Source: Mermis nigrescens
Taxonomy: Eukaryota; Nematoda; Enoplea; Mermithida; Mermithidae
Length of the DNA: 64,000 nucleotides
NCBI GenBank assembly: GCA_036768485.1
Contig: JAVLUZ010000157.1
Location: forward strand, 8,147,474 to 8,211,473
Reading direction: 5' to 3'
Shown: piece by piece, positions 1 to 11,134 of the stretch
How positions within the stretch are numbered: the first letter of the stretch is position 1
Layout: each line of letters opens with the position of its first letter
Notes under the pieces: generated by a model
Seen by the model: only the letters and a program-made list of their open reading frames with translations
What the model was told of the DNA's origin: nothing
Database searches by the model: none
Translations under genes and position numbers: made by a program

Positions 1-1
1 A

Positions 2-625
2 GAAGACAGCTCAGCAAGATCTTTGCAACTGTTTACTTGTACTGTTCCTGGTTGCGTGAAATCATTTCAAAGACATCGATCCCTTGAAAATCACATGGAA
101 TTAGCAAATCACTAGTTTCAGCCTGAGCGACTGACATTGCGTGATGCAGCTATTGCAATGTACAAGAAACAAATAGAAAATTGGCAGCTAATGCCTCGGC
201 TTCCAAGTCTAAATAAAGTTTTGCAGTAATTCTGGGAGATGTATGCAGATGATGATTCAATCCAAAGATTACCAACTGGCTGGGCTTTAAGGCAAAAAAG
301 ATCTTGTAAAGCATTCACAGAAAACCAGCGCCAATATTTGCTTAAAAAATTTGATGATCGGATTAAGACTCGAAGAAAGTGCGATCCAAGGGAGACTGCA
401 ACTGAAATGCGAAGATTGCCCCAATTCAAGCAATGTGAGTTTTTATCATGGCAGCAAATTGCAGGATTTTGGTCGCGGGAAGCACGAAAAAGAGAAGCAA
501 TTGTCTCAACTGAAGCTGATGAAGATGACTGCTTAGAAGATTTTTTCCAACCAGACCCAAATCTAGATGATGAGGCACATGACGTTGAAGACACATTGAT
601 TCATTCAGAATGTTTTGACAATTGA
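2..625 (+). pseudogene. C2H2 zinc-finger protein, 3' part, two in-frame stops
   Basis: One reading frame runs from the window edge to a TGA at 623-625. It is interrupted by a TAG at 113-115 and a TAA at 227-229. Just before the first stop lies a C2H2 finger of the form C-x4-C-x12-H-x5-H (TCTVPGC...HMELANH region). Downstream of the second stop the reading GWALRQKRSCKAFTENQRQY, then RRLPQFKQCEFLSWQQIAGF, matches by recollection the C-terminal domain of a C2H2 protein family common in marine and other invertebrates; this should be confirmed by search. The tail is acidic (DEDDCLEDFFQPDPN). The 5' part is outside the window. The stops share one frame and there is no frameshift, so it is either a young pseudogene or a transposon-amplified copy. 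The zinc finger suggests nucleic-acid binding; the exact role is unknown. Confidence 0.6.
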
Positions 626-639
626 ATTTTGACGATATA

Positions 640-1720
640 AAACATATTCCTTTATGTTAGAATTTTATACAGGTAAAAATAATAAATAAATATAATCCAA
701 CACATATGTATGAATTTTTGCATGCAATTAGGGCAAATAGATAGTGCGAACCGTGGCGTAGTATGGTCACCAGATAGATTTTACTTATCGTCAGAAATAG
801 AAAATAAAATTATTTGAAACAAAAGCATGCATTTTTTTCACTTTGACCGATTAGGTTAAGTTCACACTTGTGAAATATGGCTGATAGAAAAGTACGCAAC
901 ATATGCAGATGATTTTTTGTGTACGATTAGGGACATATATGGTAGAGACTGTGGTGTATTGCGGTTAAAAGATGTGACCCAATTCTTGAGTTACAGAGCC
1001 GAAAGAAAAATTTTTTGAAGCACCAATGTGTGACTTTTTGATTTCGACCAATGGAGCTAAGTTCACATTGTCCACAAATGGTCAGTAAATATCAAACATA
1101 TATGGATAGATTCTTGCATATAATTAGGCACATAGATAGTGCAAATTGTGCTTTAATGTGGCCACTAGATGAATTTTATTTTCCGAATTGCAGCTCCAAA
1201 AGGACAGTTATTTGTACCACACATGTATGTTTTTTTCGACTTAGACCAATTGAGTTCAGTTACCGTTTGTCAGAAATGGTCAACAACCAGTTAAGGTATA
1301 CGCTTGATCTTTTGCAAGCACTTAGGCACATAGATGGTACAAGCTGTGGTATAATGCAGTTGCACAATGTTTTACAGTTCTGAAGTTATAGATCGAAACG
1401 TTAAATTTTTTATTGCACAAATGTATCATTTTTGAAATTTGGACACATGAGTTAATTTCATGTTTGTCAGAAGTGGTCAATAACTATCCATCACATATCC
1501 TACATTTTTCACACAAAAACAGGTACATAGTTGGCACATATTGCGGTGAAATAAGGTTTGATTCTGTATGACCACTCTGGACTTATGGCTAAAAAAGTAA
1601 AAATGTTGCAAGTGCAAAAATTCATATTTTTGACTTTTATTGACTGCTGTATCCCGTGGGATGACCCGGTAAACAAACTTATTATTTTTTTAAAGCCCAT
1701 TTAATCTTCTGTAATTTAAA
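640..1720. repeat. Diverged ~198-bp satellite, about five monomers
   Basis: A recognisable phrase (TTAGGCACATAGATAGTGC and variants) recurs at about 728, 927, 1124, 1322 and 1519, giving periods of 199, 197, 198 and 197 bases. Between these anchors other phrases also recur, for example GACCAATxGAGxTxAGTTCAC and AATGGTCA. Identity between copies is moderate, so the array is old. The small open frames inside it are not genes. Confidence 0.75.
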
Positions 1721-3393
1721 AAAACTGCATCGAAAAATGTTAATTATTCTGGAAAATATTAATCAACATATGAAATTCGGCACATATTCCGATTTTTCAC
1801 ACTTTACACTCCTATAAGTCAACAAAAAGTCATTCTTGTGTAAAACAATTTTCAGATTCGGAATCAGCATAAAAAGTTGTGTAATATATGGTAAAACAAA
1901 GAAAAATTATTTTCTTGCTTACGTAAGTCACTATTACAGCAAAGTGATTCTTACAGACATTGACTCTTAAAGTCTGAGGACATATTTCAAAAAACGAAAA
2001 ATGAAGCATAGCTTTACAAAAAAGTAGTATTTAGAGTTCAATATGCACAGATCGTAATTTTGCATGTAAGTACTACGTACTTGTCACTATCAGTTTTAAT
2101 TTTAAAGCTCTTAAAATATCAACAAGATCTGCTCTAGAGCGTTTTATGAGTTTAATTTTAATTAAATTAATTTGTGTATAAATTTCTTTGCACCTAGATA
2201 TTTGTGCAAAATGATCAAAGAAAGCTACAATTATGTTCACTGACTGAAATGATCTCAAGCAATCGTGTAAAGCGTAAAATCGAGCAACTGAAGTGAGTTA
2301 CTTTACACTTTATAAACTTTTTAGAAAAAGATGTATGAAGCGATCGAATACTAATTTTTATTTACTCTGCATGCGTACCTTCCATACTTTTCTATACACT
2401 CAGACTTCAACCGGCCATCTTAACTAGCGCCAACCGACTGCCGTGCCGATAACGACCTCTATCCTGCTCCCAGAATTAGAATCTGAAAAATGCTGCGCGT
2501 TTTTTCAATCCATCTATTTAAAATACACTTAATTTGTGATATTTTCTGCCAAACACGCCTTCGACAAGGTCATATTATTTACCGCTCGCTCGGGAACATG
2601 TCACGGTTGTTTCTCTCATCAGGAGAAATTTCTTAGGTTTCTCAAAGATTTTTTTGACTTTAAGTGACAATTTTATTAAATAACCTTCTTCTTATTTTCA
2701 GATTTGCAACCAAGAGTCTCTAATTCTCGTCAGCCGTAAATTTGATATGGTTTGTTTTTTGTCTAATCTATATGAAATTTGTCTATATTATATGTTTTTG
2801 ATTTGCTGGACAAAAATCGGGTGGTGGGCCGGTATCCTTTTTATTTTACACAGTCGAAGTATAGAGCACCCTTCATACTTTTTTAAGGCATATACTTTCA
2901 GTTTACGACTTCAAATTTTATTTTTAATATTTTCTTATTCATTTTCTATGTTTTTTAATCAATGTAATCAGCTTTTGCTCACTTTATTTATTTGGGTCTC
3001 CTAAAAGATGTAATTTGTTCTAAGGATACTTCATTTGTCTACTTAAACAAAAAACGTAATAAATCTGATAGATAAAAAAGTTTTAATGGAAAATTCGGTG
3101 ATTACTTTTGGAAGCATGGAAAAATCCAAAATTAACATATGGTGAATAAGTTTCTAATGCGAAAATTAGCGTAGTTTGAAAAAGTACTGCAATAAGGACT
3201 GCATGATATACTTTGAAACTCATAAACTGCTGAACCGATTCGATACTTTGGATGCTATGTAAGGTACATGGTGCAAAAGTTATGTTCGATCTGCGTGCGT
3301 CACTTTTTGGGACCATCTTGTATGCATATTTTGTCAGTTTTACAACTTTTATTCATTGTCGATTATTTTCACTTTTCACGATCAAAATTGGCA
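1721..3393. other. AT-rich intergenic DNA, no supported gene
   Basis: I see no coding signal, RNA gene or sharp repeat here. A modestly GC-richer patch at about 2400-2480 may be a promoter or UTR fragment, but nothing decides it. Confidence 0.4.
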
Positions 3394-3566
3394 ACAGTAG
3401 CATCACTGCGCCAAAATTAACGTTTAGTGGCATTATTACGAGTAAAAATCGGTCCAAATACATTATGGAGAGGTTGGCTGGAAGCCAGAAGCGTTTAAAC
3501 GATGAGTCGAAGGTAGAATCGATTGTTCATGAATTGGAGCGAAAACGCTATCCCTTTTTCGGATAG
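3394..3566 (+). CDS. Possible 3'-terminal exon of an unrecognised gene
   Basis: A reading frame ending at TAG 3564-3566 has charged, protein-like composition (SKNRSKYIMERLAGSQKRL, then VHELERKRYPFF). It follows a plausible splice acceptor, GGCAACAG. The upstream part of the same frame looks like random AT-rich translation, so only the final stretch of about 57 codons is proposed. The family is not recognised and no partner exon was found. It sits just outside the 3637-6561 transposon. It could also be a chance frame. Confidence 0.25.
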
Positions 3567-3636
3567 TTTCAAAAATTTCATCAAATTAATAAGAAAAATA
3601 AATTTTGTTTAAAATTGTTAGTTAGAAAAAAATTAT

Positions 3637-6561
3637 AGCTGAATCCGATCCTGGGGGGGCACGCCGCCAGTTCTGACCGGAGCGACTCGAGCAAACAAAT
3701 TAGCGATCCGAGCGCTCACTTAAGTAAACAAAAGTGCGCAATTAATTTACTGGGCTGACCTCGTCGGTCGACCAATTATGCGCCTGGTACTTACAGTAAT
3801 GCGCCCGACTAGGGAAGCATTTTGTTGAACACAATTTTTTTACAGAGCGGAAATCAAATTTTAAAGTTTATTTTCTAAAGCTCATCGTGAAAAATGGAGC
3901 AAGAAAATATAAAATATTACAACATTTCATTCACTCTGGAAAAAGTTGACTTATTTTGAATTTTGAGAGCACTTGATATTAATTTTGTCCATAAAAGTTG
4001 AATATTTCAAAATAATACTGAGCCAACAGCGTCAACATGAAAAACTACCATGATTTGTCAACGAACATTTTACATAGAAGCACACGCATCGCAAAAATCG
4101 TTGAACAATCGCTCCATCGAGTCAAACTTGCTGCGCCAGATCCATTCGATCAGAAACCCTTCATAAGACGCCGCAGAGGCGTAGCCAGGATTTTGTTCGG
4201 GGGGGCATGAACAAAAATTTTTTAAGACTACTTTCGCATTGAATGCCAGTAACGTTATGTATAGTAAAACTGAGTTTTTCGACCTTTAGTAGTGTAGCCC
4301 AGTGTTTTTTTTTTGTACAAGTTCCGTTTGTACATGTACGAAGATGGTCCTCAAAGGTCTTTGTTCATTTTGTAGACACAAATTTTTGAGTACTATTATA
4401 TGGTACGATAGCGATTTTAGGGTGGTAAAAACAGTTGTTCGACTTTTGGAAGTATATTTTAGCTGATTTCCGGGTCTCTAAGGGCAAAAATCACTAATAA
4501 TCGTCTTAAAACGGCGCGAAGCGCCGAAAAATTTGACATTTTTCCTTTTGAAATGCAATTTCTGCCAGTATAAAGATATATAGAATACACAATTACTCAT
4601 TAGCGCCGAAAATTTTACGAATTTTAGACCTTTTTTGCAATTTTTGTCTTCCCAAAAATCCTTGTATCTGTACAAAGACAGTCCCAAAAAGTCTTTGTAC
4701 ATCAGGAAAAATCTTTGCTGAATACGAAAAAACACTGATGCTAATTTATGGCTTTCTGACGATCAAAAATACAACAAGTGTAAAGCGGCTCGAAGTGTCG
4801 AAAATTTTTGGAATTTCTACGTTTTCATGTAGAATTTACGGCCTTTCTATTGACAAACATTTAGGAAATTATAAGTGGCGCAAAGGGCCGAGAAATTTAG
4901 TCATTTTTTACCGCTCTTAAAATTTTGTAGCTCTGTGAATACTAATAGTCTGACAGAGCAGAAAATTTTCAAATTTGTACAAAACAATTTTGACACTTCA
5001 AGCTTCTAACAAGAAAACTGCGAATTACTAACTTTGTCTGGAGATATTTTGAGTGATTCAAGCTTTTAGACGCAATGCTGGAGCTTTACAAAAAGAAAGA
5101 ACAGTAACTGGCGGCGCTATGCGCCGCAAAATTTTGACGTTTTTGCACTTTAGACTCAATTTATACCGCTTAAATAATACAAAAAAAACAAATTAATGCC
5201 GGCGGGAAACGACGGAAAGTTTTAGAAATTCCTAACTATTTTACCTGGCTTGTTCTCCCTAGAATCTCGTTGCACATGTACAACGAGATTTTACGGCTGC
5301 GGGGGTCTGGAATGGCGCGCTCAAGCGTTCCCAGCGAAGTCCGGGGCAGAGTCCCGGAAAATTTTGTAAAAAAAGCATTTTAATCTTAAATAGTTACGTT
5401 AAAATTTTCGCAAAATCGGCCAAATCTCGGTTCTGAATCAAGCAAGCCCAAAAATACTTGAAATTGATGAACTTTATTGCACAAAACTTCTGAGCTGAAA
5501 TGCGTTTTTTGACCTCTGCTAATTACATAGCGCAGCAACGGGTCGCTGCCAATAAGATATAGAAAAATGTATCAATGAAAATTTTGTTCTTACCGTTTTC
5601 AGGCCCATTCGTGGCCTTGTTCAAGAAAAACAGAAAATGCGCAAAAACATAAGAAAATTTGGCCATTCCTTTCATTTAAAATAGGATGATGTGACCTTGT
5701 AAAGAAAGACAAACAAATTAAAGAATAGACAAACTGGTACACAAAAGACAAACAAAGCAGAGAATAGACAAACTGGTACTTAATCATTTTCGCACTTTTA
5801 CTATTATTATGCTCAACAAGCATGCGCAAATTCAATCAACGAACAAATAATGCTTTAAATTACTGAAGTGATGTGAAGTGCTGGATTATTTTAGCTGATT
5901 CAAGCTTTTTAATCCATTAGATCTATATAACAATAAAGAATAATGACTCGGCGCGAAGCGCCGAAAAATTTTGACGTTTTTGCCTTTTTAAACTCAGTTT
6001 TCTGGACACACATCATTGCAACAGAGAAATCAACAATATTTCTGAAAAAATTTCGGGGAGGGGGGGGAATGTGCCTCCATGCCCTCCCTCTGGCTACGCC
6101 TATGAGACGCCGTATGTTTTCTGGAATATTTATAAATCAACATGCGAAAAAATTCAAAATAAAATTCAAAATATGTGCCCGTTCCGAGAAATAGAACGCT
6201 ACTTACAAAACTGCATTTTATTAGTGCTCTCACATTGGAAATCAGTCAACTTTTTCCAGAGTGAATGAAATGTCGTCAAATTATATATTTTCTTGCTCCA
6301 TTTTTCACGAGGAGCTCGAAAAACTAAACTTCAAAATTTGATTTCCGCTCTGTAAAAAAACTGTGTTTAACAAAATGCTTCCCTAGTCGGGCGCATTACT
6401 GTAAGTACCAGACGCATAATTGATCTACCGACGAGGTCAGCCCAGTATAATTAATTGCGCACTTTTGTTTACTTAAGTGAGCGCTCGGGTCACTAATTTG
6501 TTTGCTCGAGTCGCTCCGGTCAGAACTGGCGGCGTGCCCCCCCCCAGGATCGGATTCAGCC
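3637..6561. mobile_element. Palindromic TIR element with 8-bp TSD (outer element)
   Basis: The two ends are long inverted repeats. The left arm begins AGCTGAATCCGATCCTGG and the right arm ends CCAGGATCGGATTCAGCC. The arms pair over about 0.45-0.5 kb (3637-4165 with 6115-6561), including the shared CACGCCGCCAGTTCTGACCG block. The direct repeat AAAATTAT flanks the element at 3629-3636 and 6562-6569, an 8-bp target-site duplication as made by hAT-class transposases. No transposase is encoded. Without the inner element at 4176-6104 it would be an almost perfect hairpin of about 1 kb. Confidence 0.8.
4176..6104. mobile_element. Inner TIR element with 10-bp TSD, nested in the outer one
   Basis: The ends are GAGGCGTAGCCAGG and CTCTGGCTACGCCTATG, inverted. 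The direct repeat AGACGCCG(C/T)A occurs on both sides at 4166-4175 and 6105-6114, with one mismatch. The interior contains several copies of a hairpin-headed unit (GGCGCGAAGCGCCGAAAA and decayed versions near 4512, 4600, 4780, 4876, 5110 and 5950). No long open frame exists, so it is non-autonomous. Confidence 0.7.
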
Positions 6562-6569
6562 AAAATTAT

Positions 6570-7670
6570 TAAAATTATTAAAATAAATAGTCAAAAAACT
6601 TACAAAGAATAAATAAAGTCAAGAGAGGCGCTAATCGAAATTATCAATTTCTCTAAATCAGCTTTTCAAAAATACTATATAAAAAAGTCGCGTTTGTTGA
6701 TTTCGTTTGGTTGACATCGGTTTATATTTAATTAACATTGAACTCCTATGATTTAAAATATGTCGCAAAATGCATTCTCAAGAAACGTGTTTCAGACGCT
6801 TTAAGTCAGTTTGCATTGCGCTGCAAAGTACATTACACCGCATAATAGTTTATCAAATATTGGCTTGGGTTAACGAATAAGATTTGCTTTGCGGCAATAA
6901 GTATATATAGTCTTTTTCTTATAACTTCGTAACTTCGTGCATAAATGTTAGGAATTTTCAACCGCAGTAAGCCGAGGATTACGATAATCAAACATAATGC
7001 TATAATCGCAATCTGTCAGCTTATTGTCGGAGAAACGCTTAAAAATTATGATCAAACTTGTATGGAACAGACTATTACGCAGCTAACATGTTTTTAGAGC
7101 GACCCGTCGTACCTGTGTTTCAGGACCACGTTCGGGTCATTATAATCAATTATTCTGAACCAGGGTTCTAGACTACTCTTTCGGTAAAAACGTAGTGTGT
7201 ACTTCGTTATCCGATAAAAGTCTGTTGCAGGCAGACTTTTTCTTGGAAAGACATTTCTGCATGCAAGAGCAATCAGTTATTCAAAGCTGATCGATTTACA
7301 AGAACAGTTTGCATTATCCGAATTTCACTTTACAAGAAGCGAAGTTGTCGGCTTACGCTTATTCTGGTCTTCAGCTAGAGGTGTAGTTCGAACGTGATTT
7401 TTCGATTTTAGATTTTATTTTAGCTTGACAGGCTGCTTAAGTCAACATGCCCAAGCCTCGGCAATGCGAGAAGCCATAAGAAACTATTGCAAAAGCAATA
7501 CCTTGTGTAATTTCCTATCCGAGGGTAAGTGAGTGTACTGTAGACATTGACGCTTTTTAACCAATCGCCTTCATGCGGCTGAATCTTCGGTTAAGAAAGG
7601 GAGGAGAGCGAGAATTAGGACAATGGTATAAGGATGTGTTCGGCTAAACTGGCGAATATGTGTGCCAAAC
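6570..7670. other. Intergenic DNA with a diverged mariner-type MITE relative
   Basis: The stretch at about 6930-7060 is an inverted, diverged relative of the TA-flanked MITE at 57751-58119. Shared phrases include a region around AACTTCGTGCATAAAT and one around CGCAATCTGTCAGC. The rest shows no gene. Confidence 0.45.
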
Positions 7671-7675
7671 GAAAA

Positions 7676-7950
7676 GTTGCAAGCAGTACATCAATCGATA
7701 GAGTTTCTGGAGCTGATTTCAGTAAAAAAAAAATTTGAGTGGGTCGGCATTATTGATGGATTTACTGTCGTTTAAAGATATCAGATTATCAAGGGGAGAC
7801 TATATGAAAAAACATCGGAAAATCGAAAAAAACGTAAGTTGCAAGCAGTACATCAATCGATAGAGATTCTGGAGCTGATTTAAGTAAAAAAAAATTAGGA
7901 GTGGGTCGGCATTATTGATGGAGTTACTGTCGTTTAAAGATTTCATATTA
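7676..7950. repeat. Tandem duplication, 162-bp period
   Basis: A segment beginning GTTGCAAGCAGTACATCAAT at 7676 recurs at 7838 with high identity through GGTCGGCATTATTGATGGA and TACTGTCGTTTAAAGAT. There are two copies only. No gene overlaps it. Confidence 0.75.
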
Positions 7951-9110
7951 CCAACTTGATAAGATATAGGAAAATCTAAGTTTTTGCTTCTAATATACTT
8001 AGGCTTAGGCTTAGTATACCTGAAAAGGTGTTCTAAGCTGCTTAGGTCGAGGTCGCTCCCGCTCAGGTCATTGTATAGATGCTTAGGTCGATGTATAGAG
8101 ATTGAAACTTCAAATGGCTGTAACTCTTGACTGGAATGAGACCCACGCAAAATTTTTTTTAAATGATCGTCTCATCGAGGTCTACCGAAAGGTGTATCAT
8201 TTGCTGAATTTGGTTTAGTACACATATTCGCCAAAAATTCCTGTGTTCATTCCGTTTTTAATGACGAATTGCTTAAATTTTAGTTGGATCTTTTTATCTA
8301 ATGCGAACACGTGATGTTGTTGAATGGCTTGAATTAGCCTCTTTTTTAACCTTACTTCGGGCACTGCCACTTTATCTTACTCTCTAAAAATCAAGTGACA
8401 GTTTATACTGCTTGCACAGCTCCTGAATTGAATATTTTAATACTCCATAATGCTAATTCGAAGTTGGAAGTTTTTGTTTCTTATACTCCCTATCATCTTT
8501 TCTCTTTTGATTTTTTTGTGCGTAGACATGAATTTCGTTAAAACAAAGCCCCCCCCCAAGATGATAAGTATTTGTTCGCATATACTTGTTTACATTTTAC
8601 TATTTTTATTTATATATTTGAATTTTATTTTTTGAATGTAATAAATTTTTTCAAAATTATTTACATTTTTATACGTAAAGTTTATTCGTCTGCATCCAAC
8701 AAAATTTAGTCTTTTGCAATAGCTATATTGGCTATCTATTCTAGCGCTATAGTGAAAATTTTTCCAAAATCATTCTTACAAGTTACTCATAACGGGCATT
8801 TGGTATCATATTAATTTTAGAGAAAGTGTATTTTTGGCCTCTAATTAAGTCAGGGCCATACTGCTGTAATAACTGACTTCTAAATGTTTGTTAAACCCTA
8901 TAAGCATTCAGCAAACGTGAAGGCAGTCGCTTATAAGTTACGGAAAACATTGTCAGCTGCATGCTCTCTTCTGCGGTATTTTGGCAAATTATCTAGTATT
9001 GTTACCAGAACTATTAAGATTTCGCAATACTGGTTATTGAGAGACATCTTTTTCTTTGGACATCGTCGCGTTAGGCTGCAGCAAGGAAAAACACTATAAA
9101 TATTTCATAA
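7951..9110. other. Intergenic DNA, no supported gene
   Basis: Only short AT-rich frames are present. None has domain-like sequence or splice context. A polypyrimidine/AT-rich tract lies near 8575-8660. Confidence 0.4.
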
Positions 9111-9119
9111 ATTGTAAAA

Positions 9120-10490
9120 AAAATTAAAAGACAAAATGTAACATAACTGCCCCTCCGTGTGTCGTAAACAGACATGCACGTGCGGGGGATTTGCTGGGGT
9201 TCTGATTCCCCCCAAAATGGAAACATGGGAAATTTTGTTGAGAAAACGAATCAAAATCAAGGTCAAAAACGGTTGAAAATTGGAAATTTTCTCCAAAAGT
9301 GCTTCAAATCGATGAGAAACTGTGTAATAACGTTGTTTTAACGCCATTTAAGCATTTATACCGGTATTTTAGGTCATTTTGGCCGAAATAAGCTTTATTT
9401 TTTGACTTTTTGCAGACTGGTTGACCCGCCGCAGATCGGTCACGCTGTGCATCTATGGTCGTAAAGTAATGATGACCAGAAATGCACGTAGAGGGATTCA
9501 GGAGAGATCCAGTCAGACATCCTAGAATCAATAAATAAGAAATTTTTAAGGGAAAATGAAGCTAAATGAAGGCCGGATGAAAATTAAAAATTTTCTTCAA
9601 AAATGCTTCGAATTGATCAGAAACGGTGGTAAGCTTAGTTTTAAAGCCATTTTCGCATGTATACAATCCTTATTTGTCTTTCTGGCTTAAACATCCAAAT
9701 TGTTGACCCCCTTAGACCGATTGACTTCCTCCCCACTGATCGGCTATACTGTGCATCTATGATGATGACCAGACAAGCGCGTGAGGTTCGGGGACGTCTA
9801 ACTCACACATGGGTGAAAATTTATGACAAGAATAAGGCAAAATAAGCTTAAACAAAAAGCAATTATAATTTGTCTATAAAAGTGCTTGGAGTTGACCAAA
9901 ACAGTCAATAACGGCTAAATTTATGCAAAGATTTTTTCCATACGGCTATTTTAGATAGCAAAGCTCTCTGCTAACGATTCCATAGAGGCCAGCTTGCCCC
10001 ACTTAGACCGGCGATCCTGTGGATCCGTGATGGTGAATAGTGTTCATAGATGTACAGTAGACATATTCTGGGAAGCGATGGGGCGACTTCGCCAAAAACA
10101 GAAGAAAAATCAAACTCTGGAGTCTATCGATTTTGGGAGGGTGTCTAGACGACCCAGACTCACACGCCCATGTGCGCTAGCAATACATGTAATCTGCACT
10201 TATAAAAAAATCCCTTTAAACAGCTAATGTTAATACTAGCTACTTCAAGAAACACTCATGCTAATTAATAACTTTGTGATCATTGTACTGGACTTTTATG
10301 CCTCAATGCTGCACAAAGCCGTACATTCTGGGGGTTTCGATGAGGTAGAATTGCTGGGAATAGCACCTAAAATTCAATTCAGGGAGTATATTGATTTTTG
10401 GGAGGGGGTCTACCGGATTCTTGGGTGTTCAAAGTCCCCCCACCAAACCTTCCCCCATCACGCCCATGTGTAGACACGGAGGTGCAGTTA
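9120..10490. repeat. Cluster of dispersed-repeat copies (TCAAAA...GCTTGAAATTG family)
   Basis: At least three diverged copies lie head to tail near 9120-9540, 9545-9790 and 9800-10490. Shared landmarks are a phrase like AATTTTCTCCAAAAGTGCTT, then GATCAGAAACTG, CGCCATTTTxGCAT, TTTTGGC and a GC-rich end with CCCCC and an ACACGxxCGTG block. Other copies occur near 11.93-12.24, 12.42-12.65, 40.40-40.60, 41.33-41.57, 52.42-52.75 and 63.87-64.0 kb. No coding capacity was found. Confidence 0.6.
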
Positions 10491-11134
10491 AATTACGTTT
10501 TGTCTTTTAATATTTTACAATCGCTCATTTATTCGTTAAGGATTGCTCCCTCGATTTACTCGTCTTCTTATTGATTTTATGCCAGTACCTATTCCGTATT
10601 ATAAGAGGTAAGAAATACTATTTTTCCAGACAGAAAATATTCAATTATTGCTGTATGAAATTGTCACTCCTAAACTAGAGATTCTCGGAAGTTTTTGTCA
10701 TCTTAATTTGTCGCCACAGTTCTTAAAAACGTAACATCGAAAAAATGGCTGCATCATAGATGCACAAGGAATCTCAGAAATCCAATACAGTTAATGTAAC
10801 GATCACGAATTGTTTGTTGTTTATATGACTAAAGTGGTCAAAATAGTCTATAAAACGTCTTTTCGAATTAATTTCACAACGCTAAAAATACAGAAATTGA
10901 TCAATTTTCGTCACTTTTGGGTAAAAAGTACTGCTTTTGACTAAAAAGTTATGAAAAAAAGTTCCGTCATCTCAAAATCGCCGGACAGTACCTGTCTAAC
11001 TGACCCTTCAGCTGGGGGCAATACCCCCTTACCCCTATGCGCCTGCATGCTCCGCACGTACGAATATGTATAAACGGAAATATTTAGAGTAAAGTTGTGT
11101 TATTTGAATTAAGTTATTATTAAAGAAACAGCAG

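Noticed and set aside
2747..3004. Membrane protein-like open frame
   Set aside because: Its hydrophobicity comes from T-rich codons. No splice or promoter context and no family likeness.
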